The notes under the pieces are model-generated. The model saw only the letters and a list, made by a program, of their open reading frames with translations. It was not told the origin of the DNA and searched no databases. From Scatomorpha sp964367935 (GTDB taxonomy: Bacteria > Bacillota > Clostridia > Oscillospirales > Oscillospiraceae): a stretch of DNA of 64,000 nucleotides. Of the stretch, positions 9,173-17,909 are shown piece after piece (the first letter of the stretch is position 1; each line of letters starts with the position of its first letter). The stretch spans positions 224,054 to 288,053 of the forward strand of contig CAYIYZ010000002.1 in assembly GCA_964367935.1 (NCBI GenBank), given 5' to 3'. Made by a program: the position numbers and the translations under genes.

Positions 9173-10939
9173 ATGAAGAATCTAAAAATTAAGTACAAAA
9201 TGGGAATTTGTTTGGGGACAATAATAGCATTGTTATTAATGTTGAGCTATTTTTCGTATTCAAATACAAAGACGCTCATGGAGAGGTTTAATGCGTTTAA
9301 TAGTGGTCCGTATGAGATGTCGAGGGTAGTGGCAGACGCTAGAGAAGATCTTGTGACGTCTATCACAGAGCTGGGCTCGGCAACAACGAGTGAAAATATG
9401 GCAGCTATTGAGGCGGCATTTGTTATTGCAGATCAGAACCTTGCTGAGTTTGATGCCAATATGGTGTACATAAGCGAGCAGGTATCGACAGGCGATATTG
9501 TAACGCACAGTAATGCAGTTCATGCGGCAGTACCGGGATTAATGGCGGCGTTAGAGAGTGTGAGAGACGCCTCGGTTAGTGAAGCGGGCACAGTTTTCAT
9601 TGAGGAATTTTATCCTGTGGCGAACGAAATACTCGTTAGTGTTGATCAGGTTGTGTTAGAGATAGACGAGAAGGCGACTTCTGACTTTAATTCTACCATA
9701 GCATATTCGACAACTGCTATGTATGTTATGCTTGTGATAGGTGGAGTAGCGACATTAATAGCACTGCTATCGAGCGTGTACTTGACGAGGGTGGTAACGA
9801 GGCCGATACTAACGATAAAGAATGCCATGAATAAGGTGGCAGAGGGCGGTCTTGGCGCACGTACGGGACTGAAGTCTAAGGACGAGTTGGGTGAGCTTGC
9901 GGCTGACATAGACGGTACTTTGGATAAAATCGGCGAGATAATGCAGGATCAGATGCGTAAGATGGACGACTTGGCAAACGGCAACTTCAAGTACGACAAT
10001 AGCACGAAGAGCCTGTACATAGGCGACTTTGAGCAATTGAATGAAGCGATGAGCGGATTTGCGACAAAGATGAATGATACTTTGGTGCAGGTGCGCAGTG
10101 TAGCGGAGCAGGTAACGACGGGCGCAGAGCAGGTGTCATCTGGAGCACAGGCTTTGGCGCAGGGTGCTACAGAGCAGGCGAGCTCAGTGCATGAGCTTGC
10201 GACTACTATCGCAGATGTGTCGGAGCAGATAGGTAAGAATGCCGAGAACTCACAGAAGGCGAGTGAGATGGCAACTACAGCTACAGATATGATGGAGAAC
10301 GGCAATAGGCAGATGCAATTGCTTATGGGCTCTATGGACGAGATAGATTCGAAGTCTAAGGAGATAAGCAAGATCATAAAGACTATAGAGGACATAGCGT
10401 TCCAGACGAATATATTGGCATTGAATGCGGCGGTAGAGGCGGCGAGAGCGGGCTCTGCGGGTAAGGGCTTTGCTGTTGTAGCTGATGAGGTACGTAACCT
10501 TGCCGGTAAGTCGGCGGAGGCAGCGAAGAATACCACACTTCTCATAGAGGCATCTATAGGTGCAATTGATAAGGGTGTATCCTTGGCACAGGTAACGGCT
10601 ACGGAGCTATCGAATATGGTTGAAAACGCAAGTCAGACAACTGAATTGATGAAGGAGATATCAGCGGCGACGACAGAGCAGGCAGCGGCAGTGGATCAGA
10701 TAACTGTTGGACTTGACCAGATATCCTCAGTGGTACAGACGAATTCTGCTACGAGTGAGGAAAGTGCAGCTGCGAGCGAGGAGCTTTCGAGTCAGGCGAT
10801 GATGTTAAACGATTTGATTTCATCGTTTAACCTATCAACTGAGGCGCGTATGGCGAGCAGGGATATGAGCAATGAATATGCAATGAATACAGGTGGCGGA
10901 ACGGGCTACTTTTTCAATGGCGGGATGGATAAGTACTAA
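9173..10939 (+). CDS. Methyl-accepting chemotaxis protein
   Basis: A 588-residue transmembrane chemoreceptor. Membrane helix 1 spans about residues 10-30 and helix 2 about 178-203, with a four-helix-bundle-like sensor between them. HAMP follows (about 205-257), then the long cytoplasmic signalling coil. The hairpin tip contains 'FQTNILALNAAVEAARAG', the invariant CheA/CheW-binding core. It senses an unknown ligand and controls CheA activity. The gene is single with its own promoter and terminator, next to the flagellar operon. The start follows GGAGAGGGAG. Confidence 0.95.
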   Translation: MKNLKIKYKMGICLGTIIALLLMLSYFSYSNTKTLMERFNAFNSGPYEMSRVVADAREDLVTSITELGSATTSENMAAIEAAFVIADQNLAEFDANMVYISEQVSTGDIVTHSNAVHAAVPGLMAALESVRDASVSEAGTVFIEEFYPVANEILVSVDQVVLEIDEKATSDFNSTIAYSTTAMYVMLVIGGVATLIALLSSVYLTRVVTRPILTIKNAMNKVAEGGLGARTGLKSKDELGELAADIDGTLDKIGEIMQDQMRKMDDLANGNFKYDNSTKSLYIGDFEQLNEAMSGFATKMNDTLVQVRSVAEQVTTGAEQVSSGAQALAQGATEQASSVHELATTIADVSEQIGKNAENSQKASEMATTATDMMENGNRQMQLLMGSMDEIDSKSKEISKIIKTIEDIAFQTNILALNAAVEAARAGSAGKGFAVVADEVRNLAGKSAEAAKNTTLLIEASIGAIDKGVSLAQVTATELSNMVENASQTTELMKEISAATTEQAAAVDQITVGLDQISSVVQTNSATSEESAAASEELSSQAMMLNDLISSFNLSTEARMASRDMSNEYAMNTGGGTGYFFNGGMDKY

Positions 10940-10962
10940 GAATTAGATAGTGCATATAATAG

Positions 10963-10995
10963 AAAAGCCTTACCCTAAAGGGTAAGGCTTTTTTT
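10963..10995. terminator. Bidirectional rho-independent terminator
   Basis: AAAAGCCTTACCCT pairs over 14 bp with AGGGTAAGGCTTTT around an AA loop, then a T-run. It serves the chemoreceptor gene on the plus strand and the spore-protein gene on the minus strand. Confidence 0.88.
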
Positions 10996-11003
10996 AGAAA
11001 ATG

Positions 11004-11189
11004 TTACTTACCGCTCTCGTAAGCTTCGACCATCTTCTTAACCATCTGGCCACCTATAGAGCCTGCCTGACGGCTGGTGAGGTCACCGTTGTAACCCTGC
11101 TTAAGGTTAACACCGACTTCGTTAGCGGTCTCCATCTTGAACTTGTTCATTGCTTCACGAGCATTGGGATTTACTAGCTTCTTAGCCAT
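11004..11189 (-). CDS. Alpha/beta-type small acid-soluble spore protein
   Basis: A 61-residue protein with the two SASP signatures: 'MNKFKMETANEVGV', which includes the germination protease cleavage region around the Glu, and 'LTSRQAGSIGGQMVKKM', the DNA-binding block. SASPs coat DNA in the dormant spore, protect it from UV and heat, and are degraded at germination. This shows that the organism makes endospores. A GGAG ribosome site precedes the ATG, and a sigma-G-like promoter lies upstream. Confidence 0.95.
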   Translation of the reverse strand: MAKKLVNPNAREAMNKFKMETANEVGVNLKQGYNGDLTSRQAGSIGGQMVKKMVEAYESGK

Positions 11190-11229
11190 TATTGTGCACT
11201 CCTTTTTCTGATTCGGGTATTCCCGATAT

Positions 11230-11259
11230 TATTTTGACCGCAGTCATAAAGATTATTCA
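11230..11259 (-). promoter_or_regulatory. Sigma-G-like forespore promoter of the SASP gene
   Basis: Read on the minus strand: TGAATA, 17 bases, CAAAATA. The sigma-G pattern is roughly TGMATA-N17-CATWMTA, and the -10 matches 5 of 7. It lies about 40 bases before the start codon. An open frame on the plus strand here (11192-11461) is not a gene. Confidence 0.55.
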
Positions 11260-11419
11260 ACTGCGGCCACAGAAATTTTCCGTAATCACAGTATGGCTTA
11301 ATGTCTACAGTCACGAAGACACTCATCCTCGCGAATATATGTTCTGCGAAAAACACGAAATTATTTTAGCATGTATTGGAAATTTAGGTAAGTGGGTAAA
11401 ATGTGTTAACGATAGTCGA

Positions 11420-11451
11420 GAAATCCCGAGTGCAAAAGCACTCGGGATTTC
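11420..11451 (-). terminator. Hairpin after the DUF11 surface-protein operon
   Basis: A perfect 14-bp stem GAAATCCCGAGTGC with a four-base loop, 35 bases after the stop of the 984-residue gene on the minus strand. No T-run follows, so it may act as a weak terminator or a 3' stabiliser. Confidence 0.55.
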
Positions 11452-11485
11452 GGTCTGTTAGAGTGAAAAATATGACGGAAATTGA

Positions 11486-14440
11486 CTAAAAAAGCTTGTC
11501 GTCTTGAATAAGGCTGATAATGTCCTCTTGTTTCATGACAAGAAGCATTTGGTTTTTAACTACATCACGTACCATGGAGCGTGCACTTTTGTTAGCTTTA
11601 AGAACGGAGTCTAAGGTAATTTTATCTTTATCTATAACAGCGGCGCTGATTCTGAGTGCAGAAGGGGCGCTTGTCAAGTCAATGATAGGGCTCATACCGG
11701 TTTTTGTGTTAGCTTTACTTCCGTTTTCTGAATCTAAGCGCCTTGTACTGTATTTGAATTTGGTGTTATCAATAAAGAATTTGATATAATATCGTGCACG
11801 CGGCAAATTAGAGAAGAGATATTTGCCTTCGTTTCCTTCTGCGTCAGGCGCAGTAAAGACTGCATCGAGAATTTCACCGCTTTCACTTAGCAGTGCAACG
11901 CCGGTATCATTCATAAGTGGTTCACCTTCAGTATAGTATCCGTCACTTTGTGTGTCGTACCAGACGAAACCACCGATTTGCACCTTGTCAGGCTCGGTGA
12001 CGGTAACCTCAATACCGACTTTTTCTGGTTCAACTGCGAGCATTTTTTGTTTATTTCCGCTTAGGTCTATATATGAGACATCTGCTGCAAAGGAATTCCA
12101 AGCAATCATATCGGGCTTTGCACCGACAGGGATGATTGCATTTACGCTAAGTTCAAGCGTCTCTGCGGGCTTGAGTACGGCATCACTTGCGAGTACCTTG
12201 AATGAACGCAGAGTGCTCAGATCTTCAGGTGGTTCCGTCTGCCAGTCATCGTCAGTGCCGATGATATCGAAGTTTGGGCCGAAGCGGACGGGGTCATTGG
12301 AGCTAGAGTAATAAATGTCTATGCCTGTTTTTCTGTTTTCGGGCAAAATGCGTGCATTTATTTCACTAAGTGAATATACGGAGAAATCACTATTGCGAGG
12401 GCTTTGTGTCTCAATTACGCCTGTGTCGCCTATATGCGGCAGTATATCCACTATCTCAGCGTCGAGTAAATCAGAGTTACCTATATTTTTAAGGCTAATG
12501 AGGTACTGCACTTTACCGCCTTCATAGGTTTTACCTGTGAGTGGCTCCTCAACATAGGTGTTATCCAAAGCGCCTTTTACCTTTTTGTTAGAGGAGGTGC
12601 TGACAAAGAAGAGCACATTTTTCTTGCGAGTACCGCTTTTGGCATAGGTTTTGGAGACAGAACGTGAGTCTGAAATACCATCTTGGTCGATGTAGACATC
12701 CACATTAGTAGGGATAATACCTGTGCTACCATCGGTGTTAAGAACACAGAAAGTGGACATCTCACCGTATGCTCCTATGGCCACCTCCACATCAAAGCTG
12801 AGATTAATGCTAGTAAGTTGGCGGAAAGAGAACTCAAATTCATTGCTGAACTCAAACTTAACAAGAGTCTGCATGCTTTCTGTGAAGTTCTCAATGACGA
12901 CGGCGTCCGGTAAAGTGGGGGTTATGCTTCCGAATACATCATTGTAGTCAGCAGTGATATTACCTTTGTAAAGGAGATCTTTTGGAAGTAGTACCGCTAC
13001 AACAGGGTTTTTGAGCCGTGAACGAATACAATTTACGTTTACATTGACCTCAAAACTGTCACCAGGTCTAACATGCGTAGCTCCGCCACCCAAGGATAGG
13101 GTAGGGGACAAAGAGCAAATATCGTCAACTATGGTTGAGAAGTTTTGAATGCGCTCGGATTGCTCAGCTTCCTCATCGTAGACGAGATGGATATGGTTTA
13201 ACAGAGAGGAGTTTATAGTGGTGTCTGGCTTAACTATACCGAATAAAGACGGAGCTGTACGACTTTTAACACCAATATTAAGGGCGGTCAAATTCCATTT
13301 AAGCTCTGAGAGCGAGTCGTCATCAGCCAAGATCTCAGATAGCTCGACGCTTGAGTTTATATCTGTGTTGTAGGGGCCTAAAATACCCTCAAGTCCGTTT
13401 GTGGTTTTATAGCCGATGTTGTATTCTGCTGACAAGTTCTCGTCTATAGCGGCAATGCTGAACGTCCCTGTAGTGAATCGATAATAATCTACCTCTTGCG
13501 GTAATTCATCGGTAAAGACTGCCGCTGTGAGAATTTGGTTACCGGTGTTTTCGATACTCATCGTGTAACAGATATACTCAGACGGCAGGGTGTAGTCCGG
13601 ACCGTAGATAGATATTGCTGCGTCATAAACTTTGTCACCGAGAGTTAGGTCGTGAAATTCTGTTTGCTGTATGGTTTCGTCAAGGCTCCACGTAGCCTCG
13701 GTGACGAGTTCAGCGCCTAAGGTAGCCTCAGCAGACACCAAGGTTTTATAAATAAACTCATAGCGCTCACCACTGTATTTGGGGATAGAGAAAGTGAGTG
13801 TGTTGTTACTAATGCTACCTACGATTTCGTCAGCACTCTTGTCATTGAAGTTTGAGGAGCGGTCATAGCCTTTTACAGTGAAACTGTCATCGAGCAGTAC
13901 TTTGTCACTGCCATTACAAACTATGGTCACGCTTTGCAAACTTGCACCTAAGTCCCCAAAATTTTGCAAAATTGCTTTGTAGTATACTTCACTGCCTGGT
14001 GAAGGGTCAACGGCAGGAAGTACTACCTGCCGCCTGAGCTCGAAGTCGCCTACTACAAGTAAGCTGATTTCGTCTCCGGAACTTACGAGAAATTCATCAC
14101 CGTTAATAAAGAGTTTAGCCTCACATAAAAACTTGGTAAGGTTTGGGGTATCACGCTTAAACTGAACGCCTATCCCCAGTCTGACAGCAAGGCCTAAATC
14201 GGTGATACTACCAAACTCATAAATTAGCTCCGTGCCGTCCTCGGTAATGTTTTCAATGACGTTTTTAACGGGGTCTCTGTAGTCTCCCAAAAAAACGTCT
14301 AGTGTTGAAGGGAAGAAAATGCGGATTTCGGCCTTATTGATATCACCTTCTACTCCGTTAAAACTTGCGTTTAAGGTATAGATAAATACTTGTTCGTAGT
14401 TACCTACTGTGCTGTCCACCAGCACATTCAAAGTTGCCAT
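11486..14440 (-). CDS. DUF11/SdrD-B repeat surface protein with a C-terminal helical module shared with its neighbours
   Basis: A 984-residue protein with no obvious signal peptide, sortase signal or membrane segment. Several DUF11-type beta domains follow one another; 'YTMSIENTGNQILTAAVF' and 'YLISLKNIGNSDLLDAEIVD' are typical repeats. Near residues 825-930 lies an SdrD-B/Cna-B-like domain beginning 'IGGFVWYDTQSDGYYTEGE'. The last ~40 residues are helical and closely resemble the C-terminal half of the 96-residue protein at 15600 (shared pattern LK-x-N-x-SA-x-x-M-x-RDV-x-KNQML). A normal surface anchor is missing, so this helix may be the attachment. It is co-transcribed with the small protein upstream (37-base gap). 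A spore coat or exosporium role is inferred. Confidence 0.75.
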   Translation of the reverse strand: MATLNVLVDSTVGNYEQVFIYTLNASFNGVEGDINKAEIRIFFPSTLDVFLGDYRDPVKNVIENITEDGTELIYEFGSITDLGLAVRLGIGVQFKRDTPNLTKFLCEAKLFINGDEFLVSSGDEISLLVVGDFELRRQVVLPAVDPSPGSEVYYKAILQNFGDLGASLQSVTIVCNGSDKVLLDDSFTVKGYDRSSNFNDKSADEIVGSISNNTLTFSIPKYSGERYEFIYKTLVSAEATLGAELVTEATWSLDETIQQTEFHDLTLGDKVYDAAISIYGPDYTLPSEYICYTMSIENTGNQILTAAVFTDELPQEVDYYRFTTGTFSIAAIDENLSAEYNIGYKTTNGLEGILGPYNTDINSSVELSEILADDDSLSELKWNLTALNIGVKSRTAPSLFGIVKPDTTINSSLLNHIHLVYDEEAEQSERIQNFSTIVDDICSLSPTLSLGGGATHVRPGDSFEVNVNVNCIRSRLKNPVVAVLLPKDLLYKGNITADYNDVFGSITPTLPDAVVIENFTESMQTLVKFEFSNEFEFSFRQLTSINLSFDVEVAIGAYGEMSTFCVLNTDGSTGIIPTNVDVYIDQDGISDSRSVSKTYAKSGTRKKNVLFFVSTSSNKKVKGALDNTYVEEPLTGKTYEGGKVQYLISLKNIGNSDLLDAEIVDILPHIGDTGVIETQSPRNSDFSVYSLSEINARILPENRKTGIDIYYSSSNDPVRFGPNFDIIGTDDDWQTEPPEDLSTLRSFKVLASDAVLKPAETLELSVNAIIPVGAKPDMIAWNSFAADVSYIDLSGNKQKMLAVEPEKVGIEVTVTEPDKVQIGGFVWYDTQSDGYYTEGEPLMNDTGVALLSESGEILDAVFTAPDAEGNEGKYLFSNLPRARYYIKFFIDNTKFKYSTRRLDSENGSKANTKTGMSPIIDLTSAPSALRISAAVIDKDKITLDSVLKANKSARSMVRDVVKNQMLLVMKQEDIISLIQDDKLF

Positions 14441-14477
14441 ATATTCGCCTGCCTTTTATTCATTTGCGTATCAAATA

Positions 14478-14879
14478 TTACGCTCTCTCTATTTTATGCT
14501 CACACTGTTCACGCTGCTCACATCTGGATTTAGGGTCACGGCAGTCACAGCGTCTGCAGTCGCAACCGGATTCTTTACAGTCGTCGTCAGTCATTGTTTC
14601 GTAAATGTCTAAAGCGGCGTGCACCTTGTTGAGAAGGACCCATTCCTTGATAATAATACTGTTTATCATGGTTTGAGTGCTCTTGCAGATTTTTTCAAGC
14701 TGTGATGAGCAGATGTCGAAGTACGCGTATTTCTTTACAAGCTCCTGTAGCTTTTCACCCTCGGCATTTAAAATGTGTGCGAGAGCTAATTCCTCTACAG
14801 CAACTGATTCGAGTAGTTCGAGTACGACGTCGCAGACTTGCGGACGATTCTTTCGTTCAGGAAATTGTGGCATACCCAT
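14478..14879 (-). CDS. Small helical protein, 'EELxLAHILNAEGEKLQ' family, with Cys-rich tail
   Basis: 133 residues starting 'MGMPQFP' after a good AGGAGG site. The N-terminal helix contains 'VEELALAHILNAEGEKLQ', nearly identical to the matching part of the protein at 15600. I recall related small proteins in many spore-forming Bacillota, mostly listed as hypothetical. The last 35 residues hold seven Cys and many Asp/Arg, suggesting metal binding or disulfide cross-linking as in spore coats. It is the first gene of the operon with the 984-residue surface protein. Confidence 0.65.
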   Translation of the reverse strand: MGMPQFPERKNRPQVCDVVLELLESVAVEELALAHILNAEGEKLQELVKKYAYFDICSSQLEKICKSTQTMINSIIIKEWVLLNKVHAALDIYETMTDDDCKESGCDCRRCDCRDPKSRCEQREQCEHKIERA

Positions 14880-14948
14880 GGTAATCCTCCTAAAAATAAG
14901 CTCTCTTATAATATGTTGTAGCTGGAAAAAGTAGCACAGTTTAATTAA

Positions 14949-14986
14949 CTCACATAGATTGAAGTGATAAAATCTATGGGAGTGAG
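14949..14986 (+). promoter_or_regulatory. Imperfect hairpin over the ribosome-binding region of the next gene
   Basis: CTCACATAGATT can pair with AATCTATG...TGAG, with a four-base bulge, just before the start at 14993. It includes the only GGGAG-like ribosome site, so folding could limit translation. No known riboswitch class is recognised. Confidence 0.3.
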
Positions 14987-14992
14987 AATGAG

Positions 14993-15532
14993 ATGAGCCT
15001 GTTTAGTAGGCTGTTCGGAACGAAAGAGATAGGTGAACCATCACAGTACGCAGAGGAGAAGCGCAAAGTGTATGAAGAGTTAGAGATAGTACTTAGCTGT
15101 GAGTACACGCAGTTACAAGATGTGCAAGAAGACCTAAAGAAATTACAGGCTGTAACAACAGCATGCGAAAGTATACTTAAGTCGTCGCATACAGGCGAGA
15201 AACTTAGTGCTCTGTATGACGAACTAAGGGCGCATTGTGAGCTGTGTGAAGTTCATGGAGCTGAAGTTGACTTGCTATTAAAGCGAGGTACGGAACTTTC
15301 AGCTGAGATACTAAAGTATGCGGAGTTAGCGAAGCAGTTGGGGGACAGGTATAAGCTTTCACCGGACTGGGAGGGTAAGAAACCAAAGATGATAGCTTTG
15401 GGGCAGGCTTTAAATGAGAAGCGTGCTCAGTACTTGTCAGATGAGCAAGATATGGAGGTACGCACAATGAAACTATATAGTGAACGTGAGAAATTGAGTG
15501 AGCTTTTAGTGGAAGTGAGGGCTAAATCGTAA
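14993..15532 (+). CDS. Coiled-coil protein of unknown function
   Basis: A 179-residue, highly charged helical protein, probably coiled coil over most of its length. The first residues 'MSLFSRLFGTKEIGEP' could form an amphipathic membrane-contacting tip. There is no signal peptide or enzyme motif. It lies between the divergent surface-protein operon and the small helical gene at 15600, suggesting but not proving a link to the spore. I do not recognise the family. Confidence 0.6.
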   Translation: MSLFSRLFGTKEIGEPSQYAEEKRKVYEELEIVLSCEYTQLQDVQEDLKKLQAVTTACESILKSSHTGEKLSALYDELRAHCELCEVHGAEVDLLLKRGTELSAEILKYAELAKQLGDRYKLSPDWEGKKPKMIALGQALNEKRAQYLSDEQDMEVRTMKLYSEREKLSELLVEVRAKS

Positions 15533-15599
15533 CAAGTCAAGTCACTCAGGCATAGCATGTAATGCGTAGAGCAATAAAATTAAAGGAGAACAAAAACTT

Positions 15600-15890
15600 A
15601 TGTCAATGCCGACAATTCCCAGTTTAGACCCTTCAATAAACTTAACACGTGATGACGCAGTAAACATCATACTGTCATCGATAGGAATGGAGGAGCTGAG
15701 TTTAGCTCATATACTCAATGCTGAGGCAGAGAAGATTCAGTTTGCCTTGGGCACTTTGGAGACTGCTACGGAGGCAGCGAGCTTAGAAGATATAATGAAG
15801 GTCAATAGCTCGGCGAAGAAAATGCTACGTGATGTAATAAAGAATCAGATGCTGATAGGCATGAAGATGGAGGATGCTTGTGGTGAATAA
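15600..15890 (+). CDS. Small helical protein with both shared modules (spore-associated family candidate)
   Basis: 96 residues starting 'MSMPTIP', a start typical of a widespread small-protein family of spore-formers. Module A (residues 30-47) reads 'MEELSLAHILNAEAEKIQ'. Module B (about 63-92) reads 'IMKVNSSAKKMLRDVIKNQM' and then 'LIGMKMED'. Module A recurs in the 133-residue protein and module B at the end of the 984-residue protein nearby. The architecture suggests a compact helical bundle that self-assembles. The ribosome site is AAAGGAG. Confidence 0.7.
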   Translation: MSMPTIPSLDPSINLTRDDAVNIILSSIGMEELSLAHILNAEAEKIQFALGTLETATEAASLEDIMKVNSSAKKMLRDVIKNQMLIGMKMEDACGE

Positions 15891-15923
15891 AGACTAAAAA
15901 TATAATTAGCGATGTGCGGCTGA

Positions 15924-15952
15924 TTGACAAGGGATGAAGGCTGTGGTAACAT
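15924..15952 (+). promoter_or_regulatory. Candidate sigma-A promoter of the SGNH esterase gene
   Basis: TTGACA (full match to -35), 17 bases, TAACAT, ending 29 bases before the start codon at 15982. Confidence 0.55.
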
Positions 15953-15981
15953 CAAAATAACAAATGAGGGGGAGGAAAAAT

Positions 15982-16635
15982 ATGAAGAACATACTCTGCT
16001 TTGGCGATTCAAATACATGGGGATATGATCACAGCAATTACGACATAGCTACAGGCACGGCGAAGCGTATGCCCTTTGATCAGCGTTGGACGGGCTTGGT
16101 TCAGAGCGCTTTGGGCGAGGATTACAGGATAATAGAAGATGCTCTTAATAGTCGTACGCATATGGTAAATGACCAATTTTTTCCGCACCGACGAGGAGTA
16201 GACGCACTTGAAATGGCGCTGGATGCCCATGCACCTTTAGATCTTGTGATAATACAGATTGGGGTAAACGATTTAAAGCATATGTTTAATTTGACAGCAG
16301 GAATGATAGCTTTCGGTACAGAGCAGCTTGTGAGTAGAGCACAAACGTCATATTATGGATATGCTGTACCTAAAGTGCTTTTAATAGCGCCTGCGCCTGT
16401 TATGCCTGATATAGATAAATATATCTTTGGCTTTAGTTATGGACCGCTTGCTTATGAAAAGAGCTTGGCTTTGGGCGCATTGTATAAGGACGTGGCGGAG
16501 CGTTATGGCTGTGGCTTTATTGACTGTGCTGACCTCGACTTTAAGCTAAATACGCTTGATGGCTTGCACTATGATGTAGAAGATCACGCAAAGCTTGCAG
16601 TGGCGGTCACGAAAGCGATAAAAAACATGCTGTAG
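15982..16635 (+). CDS. SGNH/GDSL-family hydrolase (arylesterase-like)
   Basis: 217 residues from the ATG preceded by GGGGGAGGA; an in-frame ATG at 15964 lacks a ribosome site. Block I is 'CFGDSNTWGYD' with the catalytic Ser, 'IIQIGVNDLK' is the Gly-x-Asn-Asp block, and 'DGLHYD' near the end supplies the Asp-x-x-His pair. There is no signal peptide, so it acts in the cytoplasm. Such enzymes hydrolyse short esters or deacetylate carbohydrates; the substrate is not evident. It has its own promoter and terminator. Confidence 0.88.
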   Translation: MKNILCFGDSNTWGYDHSNYDIATGTAKRMPFDQRWTGLVQSALGEDYRIIEDALNSRTHMVNDQFFPHRRGVDALEMALDAHAPLDLVIIQIGVNDLKHMFNLTAGMIAFGTEQLVSRAQTSYYGYAVPKVLLIAPAPVMPDIDKYIFGFSYGPLAYEKSLALGALYKDVAERYGCGFIDCADLDFKLNTLDGLHYDVEDHAKLAVAVTKAIKNML

Positions 16636-16654
16636 AATGGGTGTGCCCATAATA

Positions 16655-16688
16655 AAAACTGCGTTACCCATTTGGGTAACGCAGTTTT
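16655..16688. terminator. Bidirectional terminator between the esterase and BtpA genes
   Basis: A 16-bp perfect stem AAAACTGCGTTACCCA with a TT loop and flanking A/T tails on both sides. It serves the convergent genes ending at 16635 and 16711. Confidence 0.85.
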
Positions 16689-16710
16689 GTGTATATAATT
16701 TATACTTAAC

Positions 16711-17514
16711 TTATCTGATGCTGTTAACCTTGTCCATAAACATACGAACTCTGTCGAGCTCGACATGGTTATCGAACTTACCGTCTTTCTTGAAGGTTGT
16801 TCCGACAACTGCGCCATCAGCAATTTTGAAAATATCTTCAATAGTTTCAGCCTTGCATCCGGTGTTAGCGAAAACAGCAGTCTCGGGGATGGCATCCTTA
16901 ACTTTTTTAAGTACATTCATGTCGGTAGCAGCGCCGGCGTTCGTGCCTGAAACACAGATGACATCGGGCCTGTTATTAAAGACCGTAGTCCTAGCAATTT
17001 CGGCAATATCACGATCGGCGAGGTATTTAGCTGCCTCGGGCACGATGTTAAAAAGCATCTTCAGATCTTTAAGCCCTAAGCGCATTTTGTGCCTTGCTAT
17101 AGAACCGGTATCCGTGTCCCACAGACCGTAGTCACTAGCATAAACACCACTCATTATTTCGCGAATGAACAGTGCGTCAACGGCAGCCGCTAAGTCGAGC
17201 GAAGCATAGGGATCCCAAAGGATGTTAACACCGTAAGGAATCTTAATTTCGCTTTTGAGTTCACCGATTACACGAGCCATAGCGGCAGTGGTTTCGGGAT
17301 TAACTTTTCTTAAGTAAGGCAGGCTGAACTCATTAGAGAACATTACAGCGTCGACGCCGCCTTCTTGTAGGGCGAGAAACTCCTCACGAGCTTTTTCAAC
17401 TACTTTAGCCATGCCACCGTCTGCATCGTAATAAGGATCACCCGGCAAGGCGCGAACATGGCACATGGCAATTATCGGTTTTCTTGTCTTAAAAGTATCT
17501 ACTATCCAATTCAT
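16711..17514 (-). CDS. BtpA/SgcQ family protein
   Basis: 267 residues from the ATG with GAGGGGGAT upstream. It is a TIM-barrel protein of the BtpA family: 'MCHVRALPGDPYYD' near the start, 'GVNILWDPYASLDLAAAV' in the middle and 'GAVVGTTFKKDG' near the end are family features. E. coli SgcQ belongs to this family and sits in the sgc gene cluster; the biochemical reaction is not settled. The gene is divergent from the transporter and catabolic genes at 17910-28347 and shares their promoter region, so it probably belongs to the same pathway. Confidence 0.85.
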   Translation of the reverse strand: MNWIVDTFKTRKPIIAMCHVRALPGDPYYDADGGMAKVVEKAREEFLALQEGGVDAVMFSNEFSLPYLRKVNPETTAAMARVIGELKSEIKIPYGVNILWDPYASLDLAAAVDALFIREIMSGVYASDYGLWDTDTGSIARHKMRLGLKDLKMLFNIVPEAAKYLADRDIAEIARTTVFNNRPDVICVSGTNAGAATDMNVLKKVKDAIPETAVFANTGCKAETIEDIFKIADGAVVGTTFKKDGKFDNHVELDRVRMFMDKVNSIR

Positions 17515-17677
17515 AATAATCCCCCTCATTACATCTAATGTAAAAATTTGTCAACGATACACCAGTGTGAAGCGGTGAAAAATAAGCAAAACCACTAATC
17601 TGGGCACCATACAAGTACAACTTATCACGGTTTTTGAAGCTTTGTCAAGACAATATGAACTATTTTGATTGTATTTT

Positions 17678-17707
17678 TTTGTTTTTGAGCATTTGTTCAA
17701 AAACAAA
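17678..17707. promoter_or_regulatory. Candidate operator in the divergent BtpA/solute-binding promoter region
   Basis: TTTGTTTTTGA and TCAAAAACAAA form a perfect 11-bp inverted repeat around GCATTTGT. It lies 71 bases before the -35 of the solute-binding gene. The locus encodes a DeoR-type repressor at 23067, which would need such a site. The rest of 17515-17777 is A/T-rich, with a TTGACA on the minus strand (17643-17648) that could serve the BtpA gene. Confidence 0.4.
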
Positions 17708-17777
17708 GAGGTTTTTTTGTATAGAGTGCTGATTTCGCCTGAAAACGCTCAAAATCAATCAAACTTTTCGTTTCCGC

Positions 17778-17807
17778 TTGACAAGTGGTCAAAAAAAATC
17801 TTATAAT
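17778..17807 (+). promoter_or_regulatory. Strong sigma-A promoter of the transporter/catabolic locus
   Basis: TTGACA, 18 bases, TATAAT: both boxes match the consensus exactly. The expected start near 17814 leaves an untranslated leader of about 95 bases. Confidence 0.85.
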
Positions 17808-17909
17808 GATGTATAGTTATTGTGTATAAAAAAAGAGGGATGTGGAAATGGAATTTGTGTTCATTGCGGCAAGACCGCATTGACATATAAAATTAGAGGA
17901 GGAGAAAAC

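Noticed and set aside
9949..10545. Long minus-strand frame of 198 codons inside the chemoreceptor gene
   Set aside because: It is antisense to the conserved signalling domain; its Ala/Ser-rich make-up is a by-product of the opposite frame's codon use.
11192..11461. Plus-strand open frame of 89 codons after the SASP gene
   Set aside because: It covers the sigma-G-like SASP promoter and a hairpin, has no ribosome site and shows no protein-like pattern.
17820..17909. In-frame N-terminal extension of the solute-binding protein, with several Cys
   Set aside because: The lipoprotein signal peptide begins at 17910 behind a strong ribosome site, so the extension is leader sequence.
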